Under the pieces are notes generated by a model. That model did no database searches and was not told the origin of the DNA. It worked only from the letters and a program-made list of their open reading frames with translations. 64,000 nucleotides of DNA from Selenomonas sp. oral taxon 892 str. F0426 (lineage in GTDB: Bacteria > Bacillota > Negativicutes > Selenomonadales > Selenomonadaceae), in contig NZ_KI260523.1 in assembly GCF_000468035.1 (NCBI RefSeq), positions 248,001 to 312,000 of the forward strand, read 5' to 3'. Position numbers and translations under genes: made by a program. Shown here in pieces: positions 47,217 to 55,672 of this stretch. Numbering within the stretch: the stretch's first letter is position 1; every line of letters starts with the position of its first letter.

Positions 47217-48170
47217 CTATTCCGATTGGTTCATTTTGCTTGTCTGTTCCAAATAGAACTGCATGAGTCGCTCCGCCGCCGCATGAAAGTACTGCGCTGC
47301 CGCGCGGTAATCCTCCGCCTGCTCGGCGTGGCAGCCCGCGAGATAGGCAATGCGTGTCTCCCACGGCTCAGATGGCGTGAGGTCGCTCCACGGCGATCTG
47401 CGCGCGACCTGCCAATACGGCTCGCGCACGCGCGGGTCTGCATAGCGAATCCACGGCTTCCCCTCGTTGAGAAAATGCCAGATTGTATGTCGCGCAGAAA
47501 AGTCCACATCCCACGGCGCAAAGGCATCCATCATCTGTACATAGTTCCGCCCGAGCAGCAGGAAATCCCCGTCCAGTACATGGTTGAGTGCGTCCTGCTC
47601 GAGCAGCGGAAATAATGCGCCGTGCTCCTCCCATGCCGTAAGCGTGCGTTCCGTGAGGTTCTGTGCGCGCCAACGTACGAGGTCGATGAGCATAACGCCC
47701 GCATTGAAATATGCGGATCCCTTCCTGCCGATCCGCAACGCCTTCCGCTGCGCCTCTCCCTCGGGTGCGGCAGCGATGGATGCGCCTGCGAGATCGAGCG
47801 ACCAGAGTGCTCCCATACTGCCGACGCAGAGTGTATCGGCATCGAGGTAGAGGATGCGGTCAAGGCTATGCGGAACGAGTTCCGGCATGAGAATCCGCGT
47901 GAACACGCTGCGGTTGATCCGCTCGCGCGGGATGCCGCTCGGAAAGGGAATCGCGTCCAACGCTGCGCGCGCGTCATAGATGTGGACATCCGTCCACGGA
48001 AATGCAGCGAGGAAGGCTTCCAAACGTTTGCGGTCGGCGTCCTCAATCCCGTCACAGACGAGATGAAATCCGACTTTCTCCCCCTCACTCTGCATGGCAG
48101 CGGATGTCATGGCGATGCCCGCGTACTTCACATAACGTGCGTCAACACCGAATGCAATCTCGCAGCGCAT
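47217..48170 (-). CDS. Glycosyltransferase family 8 protein
   Basis: A cytoplasmic glycosyltransferase of 317 residues. The nucleotide-sugar region IAFGVDARYVKYAGIAMTS and the DXD motif RILYLDADTLCVGSM are typical of GT8; AYFNAGVMLIDLVRWRAQNL and LLEQDALNHVLDGDFLLL complete the fold. A C-terminal helical tail of about 60 residues follows. GT8 enzymes transfer glucose or galactose, often in LPS synthesis. Here the gene leads an operon of two surface adhesins, so protein glycosylation is a possible alternative (inference). Start is ATG at 48170; GTG at 48182 is the alternative. Confidence 0.88.
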   Translation of the reverse strand: MRCEIAFGVDARYVKYAGIAMTSAAMQSEGEKVGFHLVCDGIEDADRKRLEAFLAAFPWTDVHIYDARAALDAIPFPSGIPRERINRSVFTRILMPELVPHSLDRILYLDADTLCVGSMGALWSLDLAGASIAAAPEGEAQRKALRIGRKGSAYFNAGVMLIDLVRWRAQNLTERTLTAWEEHGALFPLLEQDALNHVLDGDFLLLGRNYVQMMDAFAPWDVDFSARHTIWHFLNEGKPWIRYADPRVREPYWQVARRSPWSDLTPSEPWETRIAYLAGCHAEQAEDYRAAAQYFHAAAERLMQFYLEQTSKMNQSE

Positions 48171-48200
48171 GATTTTACCCACTCTCTAAAATAAAAGGAC

Positions 48201-48231
48201 AATATACCCATAGAGTATATTTGCTTATACT
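48201..48231. promoter_or_regulatory. Overlapping inverted repeats in the divergent control region
   Basis: AATATAC (48201-48207) and GTATATT (48215-48221) form one inverted repeat with a 7-nt spacer. AGTATA starting at 48214 and TATACT ending near 48231 form a second, with a 6-nt spacer. They lie between the GT8 start and the possible -10 of its promoter, so they could bind a regulator. Confidence 0.45.
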
Positions 48232-48237
48232 ATCATT

Positions 48238-48265
48238 ATTTTCTCATATATAAAAAGAACGTCAA
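48238..48265 (-). promoter_or_regulatory. Possible promoter of the GT8-autotransporter-tpsA-tpsB operon
   Basis: TTGACG (48260-48265), 16-nt spacer, GAAAAT (48238-48243) on the minus strand. The -10 is weak (4 of 6 consensus), compatible with activator dependence. Confidence 0.35.
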
Positions 48266-48323
48266 TAAAAGTTGTCATAAATGCCGAAAATATGATATGA
48301 ACGCAAATTATTTCAAATTGTAC

Positions 48324-48352
48324 TTGCGCATTTCAATGCTTTTTCATAGAAT
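48324..48352 (+). promoter_or_regulatory. Promoter of the LytTR regulator operon
   Basis: TTGCGC (48324-48329), 17-nt spacer, TAGAAT (48347-48352) on the plus strand, 30 bp before the start codon. Confidence 0.55.
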
Positions 48353-48382
48353 AATTTAAGGAAAAGGAGGAGGACGTTTGTT

Positions 48383-49111
48383 ATGAAAATTGCTGTACTG
48401 GACGATAACGCAGATGATTTGCACGCGCTCTGTGCGATGATTGATATCGTTTGCGCGGAGCATATGCCGCGCCCCATGATCCGTGCGTTCACGGACGACA
48501 GGAAATTTCTTGCACACATGTCCTCCGCACGCGCCGACATTGTCTTTCTCGACATCTATCTGAAGGAGCGCACGGGCATCCGCACGGCACAGATTCTTCG
48601 ATCGTTCAATACAAACTGTGCAATCATCTTTGTGACAACGAGCCGCGAGCACGCCGTCGAGGCGTTCGATGTGACGGCGTCGCACTATCTCATCAAGCCC
48701 GTGACGGAGGAAGGTGTCCGCGAGGCGCTCGCGCGTACGCCATTTTTCCGGAAGGAACGCCCGACGATTGCGCTTACCATCGACTATACGGAGCAACGTG
48801 TACCGATTGAACAGATTCGCTATATCGATGCGAGCGGACGCCGCTGCTGCTTCCATCTGGCAGACGGCACGATACTCGCACCCTATATGACGATTGCACG
48901 CGCACGCGAACTCTTGGAACATCTGCCAATGTTTCTGTCCTGCCACCGCAGTCTGCTGATCAACATGGACTATATACACCAGCTGACGCCCGAGGGAATC
49001 CTCCTCATGGACGGGACTCTCCTCCCCATCGCAACACGCCGTACAAGCGAGGTCAGTCAGGCATACCGCGCCTATATGCTTCGAAAGATGCGCGCAGGGT
49101 TTACCCCTTGA
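48383..49111 (+). CDS. LytTR family response regulator
   Basis: A protein of 242 residues. The N-terminal receiver domain (about 1-120) has the acidic pair in VLDDN, the phospho-acceptor Asp in ADIVFLDIYLKE, and Lys in HYLIKPVTEEG. The C-terminal LytTR DNA-binding domain (about 135-235) includes IRYIDASGRRCCFHLADG and FLSCHRSLLINMDYI. AGGAGG lies 9 nt upstream. Regulators of this type often control secreted virulence or adhesion factors. It is divergent from the adhesin operon with a shared intergenic region, so that operon is its likely target (inference). Confidence 0.95.
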   Translation: MKIAVLDDNADDLHALCAMIDIVCAEHMPRPMIRAFTDDRKFLAHMSSARADIVFLDIYLKERTGIRTAQILRSFNTNCAIIFVTTSREHAVEAFDVTASHYLIKPVTEEGVREALARTPFFRKERPTIALTIDYTEQRVPIEQIRYIDASGRRCCFHLADGTILAPYMTIARARELLEHLPMFLSCHRSLLINMDYIHQLTPEGILLMDGTLLPIATRRTSEVSQAYRAYMLRKMRAGFTP

Positions 49112-49125
49112 GAGATTCCGTATGA

Positions 49126-49141
49126 CGGAGCCTACGCTCCG
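49126..49141 (+). promoter_or_regulatory. Intercistronic hairpin between regulator and sensor genes
   Basis: CGGAGC-CTAC-GCTCCG stem-loop just before the ribosome binding site of the sensor gene, followed by CTTTCT. It may lower readthrough or stabilise the upstream mRNA. Confidence 0.4.
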
Positions 49142-49161
49142 CTTTCTATAGGAGAGCATTC

Positions 49162-50568
49162 ATGAATCTGCCGCTGACGTTCGATCTCTTGCAGCACCCG
49201 CTTGCCGTCCCGATGGTGACGCTGTTCTATACCATTGTCCACGTTCTGCCCGGAAATCTGATACGTCTCTATCTCTTTCGCCGCTATCTGCGCTTTTCCC
49301 CACAGCTGATTATTGCGGGGCTGCTCGTACTCATCGGCATCGAGACCATGATTCAGATCGAGGCGGTAACGGTCTTTTCGCGACGCATCGCCTTTCCGTT
49401 TCTCTTCTTTATCTTCTTCTATCTGATCGCAGTCACGCGCGTGCCGATGGCCAAACAGATCTGCATCATCGCTCCGCTCGGGCTCCTCTGGTTCGGGATG
49501 CAGACGGTGGTCTATGCGATCGAGGATGCCTATCCCGTATTTGAAATTCCATTTCTGCTCTCAGGCCTGCTCACTCTGGCAAACCTGCTCATCATCATTC
49601 CGTTCTGCCTGTACTATGGGCGTACAATCGCCGATCCCCTGCTTGCAGACGATTCCTTCGATGCCGTCTGGAAGCCACTCGCATGGCTGGGGACGCTCAT
49701 CCTCGTGCTTACCATTCTCCTTTCCCCATTCAACGAGCTGCGAACAAACACGGCGCTCTTCGTCCGTCTGAGTGCGGCGATCGGCGCATTCTGCTGCATC
49801 GGGCTTGCCCTCTACGCCATGAACGAACGCCTGCGTCAGCGTGCACTGCGCGAGCAGCTTGCACGCGAGGCGGAGATGGCAGAGATTACACGCCAGAATG
49901 CGGCGCAGATGGAGGAGAACGAACGCACAACACGCACCTTTCGCACGCAGTTCACAGCGCTGCTTGAAAAGGTAGAGGAAAACCTCGCGGACGGGGACTA
50001 TACGGGCATCGAACATCTGATGCGCGATGCTGCCGCTCAGATCAACACGAATTATGCACCCGTCTGTGGAAATGAAACTGTAAACATCCTCATCGGCTAC
50101 TGGCAGCCCGTCTTCGATCGTCTGGGGGCACGCACAGAGTACCGCATTGAGATCGGCACGGAGAACCCCATAGACCCACTCGATCTGACGGCAATCCTAG
50201 GCAATCTCCTCCGTAACGCTGCCGAGGCGATGGAGCGACTTTCCCCGACCGCAGAGCGCATCCTCCGTCTCGCCCTCGTACATCAGGCAGATATGTTGTT
50301 TCTAACAATGGACAACAGTTTTGACGGTACACTGCGCTACGATGCGGACGGCAATCTGCTCTCGTCCAAGCGCGGCTGTATCGAGCACGGTATCGGCATG
50401 GAGAGCATTCGTGCGAGCCTTGCACGCTATGACGGAGCGATGGAAGTTGCGGTGGAGGACGGTCTCTTCTCGGTGGATATGACGCTGACTACATCAGTCG
50501 ATTCATATGGAGATGTCCCGTCTGTGGAGCGCAGCGGGCAGTACGGGGAGGTCGACGGTATATCATGA
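49162..50568 (+). CDS. GHKL sensor kinase-like membrane protein lacking the phosphoacceptor His
   Basis: A protein of 468 residues. About six or seven membrane helices span residues 12-217. A coiled linker and a dimerisation helix (about 255-290) follow, then a HATPase_c_5 domain with N box ILGNLLRNAAEAM and G2 box CIEHGIGMESIRASL. In the dimerisation helix, where AgrC-like kinases carry RHDxxNH, this protein reads RTFRTQFTALLEKVEENL, so the phospho-accepting His is missing. ATP-binding motifs look intact. The ribosome binding site is TAGGAG. The stop overlaps the next start (ATGA). It probably acts with the following protein (inference). Confidence 0.9.
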   Translation: MNLPLTFDLLQHPLAVPMVTLFYTIVHVLPGNLIRLYLFRRYLRFSPQLIIAGLLVLIGIETMIQIEAVTVFSRRIAFPFLFFIFFYLIAVTRVPMAKQICIIAPLGLLWFGMQTVVYAIEDAYPVFEIPFLLSGLLTLANLLIIIPFCLYYGRTIADPLLADDSFDAVWKPLAWLGTLILVLTILLSPFNELRTNTALFVRLSAAIGAFCCIGLALYAMNERLRQRALREQLAREAEMAEITRQNAAQMEENERTTRTFRTQFTALLEKVEENLADGDYTGIEHLMRDAAAQINTNYAPVCGNETVNILIGYWQPVFDRLGARTEYRIEIGTENPIDPLDLTAILGNLLRNAAEAMERLSPTAERILRLALVHQADMLFLTMDNSFDGTLRYDADGNLLSSKRGCIEHGIGMESIRASLARYDGAMEVAVEDGLFSVDMTLTTSVDSYGDVPSVERSGQYGEVDGIS

Positions 50569-51431
50569 GCGATTTTGAAATCCGGCTGCTGCATACACTT
50601 GTATGTGCGCCCCCCTTCGATTTTCTGATTTTCTATATCTTTCGTACACGTCTGCGCTTTCGGCGATCATACACCATCATCGGCTATCTCCTCCTGATCA
50701 CTTTGACGCTTGCCATACAGATGTCATCCGCATTGGATATGTCGCTGACCGCACTCCTCTGCCGCCCACTCGCCCTCCTCTATATGACAGCGGTGATCCG
50801 CGATCATCCGCTGCGCATTCTTTCAATCGCGCTGCTCGTCTATCCACTTCTCCTCCTTGCATCGACGCTTGGGACGACGATGGAGTTTTTCTTTGGCGAG
50901 GGGCTGCCTCATGGGCTGTGGAAATGTCTGCTGATCCCGATGTTCTTCCTCATTGTCTTGCCTACTGCACTGCATACGATTCACCATCTGCTCACGCCCA
51001 TCCTCCGTGTGGATGACAGGAGGCTCTGGCTCTTCCTCTGCGGTTATGAGCTGATCCTCATTGCACTCGCGATTGCCGCTGATCCGTCGAGTTCCTCCGT
51101 ACGTCCGACCATCATCGCTGCACGCTTGCTGCTCCCGTTCGCCCTCGTTCAGTATCTTCGTGTATCCGATCTCCTCACCCGCTATACGGAGGAAGGAAAT
51201 GCCCTTCTCCAACGGCAGATGCATGAGAGGATGATCCGCAAAGCCGAAGAGGCGCACTATCATACGATGCTGGAGATCTGGCGCAGATCGCGTCGCATGC
51301 GTCACGATCTCAGTCAGCATGCGACGATGATTGCACAGCTCGCGCGCGAGGGCAGACGGGAACGCCTTGCGGCATATCTGCACAATATTGCACAGCAGTT
51401 TGCTGCGATGCCTGGAGAGATAAAGAAGTAA
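50565..51431 (+). CDS. Membrane sensor protein with His box but no ATPase domain
   Basis: A protein of 288 residues. About six membrane helices cover residues 15-205. A dimerisation helix follows with MRHDLSQHATMIAQLAREG, which matches the His box of GHKL/LytTR-type kinases, and continues RRERLAAYLHNIAQQF. The protein ends 7 residues after AAMP, where the ATPase domain would normally begin. A perfect terminator lies 3 bp past the stop, so no ATPase sequence follows. It complements the upstream protein, which has an ATPase but no His. Either a split kinase or a decayed paralogue. Confidence 0.85.
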   Translation: MSDFEIRLLHTLVCAPPFDFLIFYIFRTRLRFRRSYTIIGYLLLITLTLAIQMSSALDMSLTALLCRPLALLYMTAVIRDHPLRILSIALLVYPLLLLASTLGTTMEFFFGEGLPHGLWKCLLIPMFFLIVLPTALHTIHHLLTPILRVDDRRLWLFLCGYELILIALAIAADPSSSSVRPTIIAARLLLPFALVQYLRVSDLLTRYTEEGNALLQRQMHERMIRKAEEAHYHTMLEIWRRSRRMRHDLSQHATMIAQLAREGRRERLAAYLHNIAQQFAAMPGEIKK

Positions 51432-51434
51432 TTT

Positions 51435-51486
51435 AAAAAAGTTAAACCCGAAAGCGATTTCTTGCGCTTTCGGGTTTAACTTTTTT
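51435..51486. terminator. Bidirectional terminator between the sensor operon and recD2
   Basis: A perfect 22-bp stem (arms AAAAAAGTTAAACCCGAAAG plus CG and its inverse) with an 8-nt loop. Each strand ends in TTTTTT, so it can stop both the plus-strand sensor operon and the minus-strand recD2 operon. Confidence 0.92.
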
Positions 51487-51575
51487 AGGTGTGGAGGATT
51501 TGTCGACAAAGACAGGGCGGAAAAGATGCGCCACGATGGCCGTGCTGAATTTATCAGTGATTCCTTAGGGTAGAA

Positions 51576-53744
51576 TCAGATTTTCTCAGCCAGACGCTCC
51601 GCAAGAAGGGTATAGCGGCGGCGCGTACGATCATTGCTGACCGCCGCAAAGAGCGCCGTGCGGTCCCCGACGAGAATGACGCCCTTTTTCGCACGCGTCA
51701 CGCCCGTATAGAGGAGATTGCGCTGCAGCATGATGTGATGTGCGCGCACGAGCGGCAGGATGATGATGTCGTACTCGCTGCCCTGGCTCTTGTGCACGCT
51801 CATTGCATAGGCGAGGGTGAGTGCGCCGAACTCGTCGCGCGTGTAGGAGACCTCCATATCCTCCGCAAACGCGACGACGAGATGCTCTGAATCGATCCAG
51901 CGGATGCGGCCGATGTCACCGTTGAACACATTCTTCGTGTAGTCATTCCGCGTCTGCATGACCTTGTCGCCGATGCGGAACCCAACGGCCTCCGCCTTAT
52001 CCATCGCGGGCGGATTCAGCGCTGACTGCAGGCTTCGGTTGAGCATATCCACACCACACGCCTCACGCCGCATGGGCGAGAGCACCTGCATATCCATGAG
52101 ATCCGTTCCAGCGCGCAGGAGCCGCGTGCATATTGAGACGATCTGTGCGGCGGCATCCTCACTGGATACGGCTGTGACAAAGGAAAAGTCCGCCTCCGTA
52201 AAGGAAGGCACGCGCCCCGCATTGATGGCGTGTGCATTGAGGACAATCGTGCCCGTATTGTTCTGACGGAAGATCTCGGTCAGACGAACGCTCGGAATGA
52301 CGCCGGAGCGCAGGATGTCTTTGAGCACAGAGCCGGGACCGACGGCAGGAAGCTGATCCACGTCGCCGACAAGGATGAGATGCGCCCCCGGAAGAACGGC
52401 GCGAAGCAAGTGCTGCATCAGTACAATATCCATCATCGAAACCTCGTCCACGATGATGACATCTGCCTCAAGCTGCGTCTCCGCGTCGCGCCCGAAGCGC
52501 ATCTCCCCCTCCTCCCTGCCCTGTGCTTCGAGCATGCGGTGCACCGTCGCGGCAGGGCATCCCGTTGCCTCCGCAAGACGCTTTGCCGCGCGTCCCGTCG
52601 GCGCGGCAAGCAGGATCTCAAGTCCCTGCGCACCGAGGATGTCGATGATGCTGCGCACGACGGTGGTCTTGCCCGTCCCGGGGCCGCCCGTCAGAACGAG
52701 GACGCCGTGTTCCAGCGAGGCAATGACCGCCTCCCGCTGCGCCGAGGCAAGGCTGACATGATGCTCCTTCTCCCATGAGGTGACAAGAGAGGATGTGTCA
52801 TGCACATGAATGTGCTCCGCCCTCCGCTGCAGAGTGAGGAGAAGGCGTGCCGTCTCCTCCTCTGCCTTGTAAAGCTGCGGAGCATAGATGAGGCGTTCCC
52901 CCATCTCATCCACTGCGTAGAGGCGGCTCATCTTCACCTCACGGCCGAGCACCTCCATGACCTCCCCCCGTGCGACGCCGAGGCGCTGCGCCGTGCGCTC
53001 TGCGAGCAGCCCCTCGGGAATGCAGCAATGACCGCCCGAGGCAATCTGCGCGAGTTCATAGGAGAGACCTGCGGCGATGCGTGCAGAGGAGTTCTTCTCC
53101 CATCCTGCAGCAATGGCGATCGTATCCGCCGTAATGAAGCCGATGCCGTCGATCTCCTGCGCGAGGCGGTAGGGCGATTTCTCCATCACCTCTATCGCAA
53201 GCGAGCCATAAGCCTTGAAGATACGTGCAGCATACGTCCCCGTGACTCCATGCTCCTCAAGCCAGAGCATGATGTCCCGCAGCTCGGACTGACGCATATA
53301 GGAGGCAGTGATCTTCTCCACCGTCTTCGGTCCGATGCCCGCGACCTCTCTGAGACGACTCGGCGCACGTTCGATGATGAGGAGCGCCTCCGCGCCGAAT
53401 TTCTCCACGATGCGCCGTGCCATCGCGGGACCAACACCGTCGATCGTACCGGAGGCGAGAAAGCGTTCGATGCCGCCCGCGCTCGTGGGCGCACTGACGT
53501 GCATCCGCAGGGCTTGGAACTGCCGTCCGAAGCGCGGATGTGTGACCCAGCTGCCCGTCAGGCGCACCTCCTGCCCGACGAGCGGCGCAGCGCCTTTCGT
53601 CGTCGCCGTACACTTGCCCTTCTGCTCCAATCTCAGACGAAAGACAGAAAACGCGCCGTCCGTGGAGGCAAATATGATGTGATCCACAACACCCGTGAGT
53701 TCTTCCTCCTCGGAGTGAAAGCCGAGATTCTGCTGCAGCTCCAT
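51576..53744 (-). CDS. recD2: ATP-dependent RecD2-like DNA helicase
   Basis: SF1B 5'-3' helicase of 722 residues. The N-terminal region (about 1-320), typical of RecD2 and absent from RecBCD-type RecD, contains helix-hairpin-helix segments (DGVGPAMARRIVEKFG, VAGIGPKTVEKI). Helicase motifs include Walker A LTGGPGTGKTTVVRSI, VIIVDEVSMMDI and ILVGDVDQLPAVGPG, with TLAYAMSVHKSQGSEYD near the end. It probably acts in DNA repair and mismatch processing. GGAGG precedes the start, one base after the ABC-F stop. Confidence 0.95.
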   Translation of the reverse strand: MELQQNLGFHSEEEELTGVVDHIIFASTDGAFSVFRLRLEQKGKCTATTKGAAPLVGQEVRLTGSWVTHPRFGRQFQALRMHVSAPTSAGGIERFLASGTIDGVGPAMARRIVEKFGAEALLIIERAPSRLREVAGIGPKTVEKITASYMRQSELRDIMLWLEEHGVTGTYAARIFKAYGSLAIEVMEKSPYRLAQEIDGIGFITADTIAIAAGWEKNSSARIAAGLSYELAQIASGGHCCIPEGLLAERTAQRLGVARGEVMEVLGREVKMSRLYAVDEMGERLIYAPQLYKAEEETARLLLTLQRRAEHIHVHDTSSLVTSWEKEHHVSLASAQREAVIASLEHGVLVLTGGPGTGKTTVVRSIIDILGAQGLEILLAAPTGRAAKRLAEATGCPAATVHRMLEAQGREEGEMRFGRDAETQLEADVIIVDEVSMMDIVLMQHLLRAVLPGAHLILVGDVDQLPAVGPGSVLKDILRSGVIPSVRLTEIFRQNNTGTIVLNAHAINAGRVPSFTEADFSFVTAVSSEDAAAQIVSICTRLLRAGTDLMDMQVLSPMRREACGVDMLNRSLQSALNPPAMDKAEAVGFRIGDKVMQTRNDYTKNVFNGDIGRIRWIDSEHLVVAFAEDMEVSYTRDEFGALTLAYAMSVHKSQGSEYDIIILPLVRAHHIMLQRNLLYTGVTRAKKGVILVGDRTALFAAVSNDRTRRRYTLLAERLAEKI

Positions 53745-53745
53745 G

Positions 53746-55671
53746 TTACGCCTCCGTCAGCTGTTCCCACTTCTCATAACGCTGCATGATCTCGATTTCC
53801 TTTGCTGCATACGCCTCGGCAATCGCATGGCTGCGCTCCGGATCCGCCTGCGTCTCCGGTCGATTCATCTCATACTCGAGTCCCTTCAGCTCCGCCTCTG
53901 CCATCGCGATCTCCGCCTCTGTGCGCTCGAGCATCTCCTGCCGCCGTGCGGCAGGTATGGCGCTGTGCACCGCCGTTTTGGGCGCGGCAGGCTTCTCCGT
54001 GCGATCTTGTTCCGCCTGTTCGGACGGCACACGGCGCACATGCTTCTCCGCAGTCCTCTCTTCCTCTGCCGCCTCCTCCGCCTCGGCCTCCTTCTTCATC
54101 AGATAGTAGCCATAGTTGCCGAGATACTCGGTGATCCTGCCGTCCTTGAGTTCAAGCGTGCAGTTCGCCGTCTTGTCGAGAAAATAGCGGTCATGGGAGA
54201 CGGCAATAAACGTCCCCGGAAACGCCATCAGCGCCTCCTCCACCGCCTCGCGCGCGGGGATGTCCAGATGGTTCGTCGGCTCGTCCAGCACGAGAAAGTT
54301 TGCACCCGTAAGCATGAGCTTCAAGAACGCCACGCGCGCCTGTTCGCCGCCCGAGAGCGCACCGATGAGCCGCAGGACATCATCGCCGTGAAAGAGGAAC
54401 GCGCCGAGATAGCCGCGTGCCGTCTCCTCATCAAGTCCAAATGTATAACAGATTTCATCGAGTATGGTCTTGCTGGGATCCAGTCCCTCATGCTGCTGGG
54501 AGAAGTAGCCGATCTTGACACGGCTGCCGATCTTGAGACGCCCCGTGGCTTCAAGCTCCCCAACCAAAATCTGAAGGAGCGTAGTCTTGCCGACGCCGTT
54601 CTCGCCGATGAGTGCCACACCGTCCCCCTTGCGGATGAGCAGGGAAATACGGTCGAGTATGCGCTGCCCGCCCGGATAGGCGAAGCTGATGTCCTCAAGT
54701 TCTGCCACGCGCTGCGCACACTCCGTCGGCTTTGTGAATGCAAAGTACTTGAAACGTGCGGCCTCGGGCGGCAGCACGATCCGCTCGAGGCGGTTCAGCT
54801 GACTCTGCCGTCCGCGCGCCTGCTTTGCCTTGATGCCTGCCTTGTAGCGGCTGATGTACTCCTCGGTCTTCTTGATATGCACCTGCTGCTTCTCATAGGC
54901 ATTCTGCAGTGCCGCACGGCGCTCATTCTTCACACGCATATAGTGCGTATAGTTGCCCGTATACGCCGTGACCTCCGCGTGATCCAGCTCCAAAATACGG
55001 TTCACCACACGGTCGAGAAAATAGCGGTCGTGCGAGATCAGAAGCACGCCGCCGCGATAGGACTGCAGAAATTTTTCGAGCCATTCGATCATCCCGATGT
55101 CCAGATGGTTCGTCGGCTCATCCAGAAAGAGAAAGTCCGGCTCACGCAAGAGAGCCTTCGCAAGACAGATGCGCGTCGTCTGCCCGCCCGAGAAATGACG
55201 GACATCCTTTTGGAGTTCCTCCTCGGAGAAACCGAGTCCAAACGCCACGCGGCGGATGCGACTCTCAAAGTCATAGCCGTCCATCGCCTCGAACCGCGTC
55301 ACGAGATTCCCATACGCGGCAAGTTCCTCTGCGCCGGCATCCCCTGCCGCAATCGCGTGCTCCATCCGCTCCTTTTCCGCACGGAGCGTGATGAGGTCGG
55401 AGAACGCGCTGCGCAGCTCTTCGTAGAGCGTATCATGGGAGAACGACGCCTGCTGCTCAACATAGCCGACCGTGTCGGCACGATCCATCACAACCTGTCC
55501 GCCGTCGTTCTCCTCTCGCCCGAGCAGAATCCGCATCAGCGTCGTCTTGCCCGTGCCGTTTGCACCGACGAGTCCCACCTTGTCCCCGCGCATGACCTCA
55601 AAGTTCACATTGGAAAAAAGCGTACGTATGCCATACGCCTTTTCGAGTCCTATGACCTTCAGACTTCCCAT
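53746..55671 (-). CDS. ABC-F family ATP-binding protein
   Basis: A soluble protein of 641 residues with two ABC domains and no membrane segments. Domain 1 has LVGANGTGKTTLM, FSGGQTTRICLAKALL and FLFLDEPTNHLDIG. A Lys/Arg-rich linker (MRVKNERRAALQNAYEKQQ) follows. Domain 2 has LIGENGVGKTTLL, LSGGEQARVAFLKLML and FLVLDEPTNHLDI. A charged C-terminal region of about 110 residues, probably coiled coil, ends the protein. ABC-F members act on the ribosome; this one is closest in layout to YdiF/Uup types. Start ATG at 55671, 1 bp past the LCP stop. Confidence 0.93.
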   Translation of the reverse strand: MGSLKVIGLEKAYGIRTLFSNVNFEVMRGDKVGLVGANGTGKTTLMRILLGREENDGGQVVMDRADTVGYVEQQASFSHDTLYEELRSAFSDLITLRAEKERMEHAIAAGDAGAEELAAYGNLVTRFEAMDGYDFESRIRRVAFGLGFSEEELQKDVRHFSGGQTTRICLAKALLREPDFLFLDEPTNHLDIGMIEWLEKFLQSYRGGVLLISHDRYFLDRVVNRILELDHAEVTAYTGNYTHYMRVKNERRAALQNAYEKQQVHIKKTEEYISRYKAGIKAKQARGRQSQLNRLERIVLPPEAARFKYFAFTKPTECAQRVAELEDISFAYPGGQRILDRISLLIRKGDGVALIGENGVGKTTLLQILVGELEATGRLKIGSRVKIGYFSQQHEGLDPSKTILDEICYTFGLDEETARGYLGAFLFHGDDVLRLIGALSGGEQARVAFLKLMLTGANFLVLDEPTNHLDIPAREAVEEALMAFPGTFIAVSHDRYFLDKTANCTLELKDGRITEYLGNYGYYLMKKEAEAEEAAEEERTAEKHVRRVPSEQAEQDRTEKPAAPKTAVHSAIPAARRQEMLERTEAEIAMAEAELKGLEYEMNRPETQADPERSHAIAEAYAAKEIEIMQRYEKWEQLTEA

Positions 55672-55672
55672 A

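Noticed and set aside
48356-49159. A 267-residue minus-strand open frame
   Set aside because: It is antisense to the LytTR regulator, whose domains, promoter and ribosome binding site are clear.
49162-51431. Fusion or sequencing error joining the two sensor genes
   Set aside because: Each gene has its own set of membrane helices and the junction is a normal ATGA overlap.
50565-51600. Frameshift explanation for the missing ATPase domain of the second sensor
   Set aside because: Only 3 bp separate the stop from a perfect terminator, and no N-box or G-box sequence occurs in any frame before recD2, so a simple frameshift does not restore a kinase.
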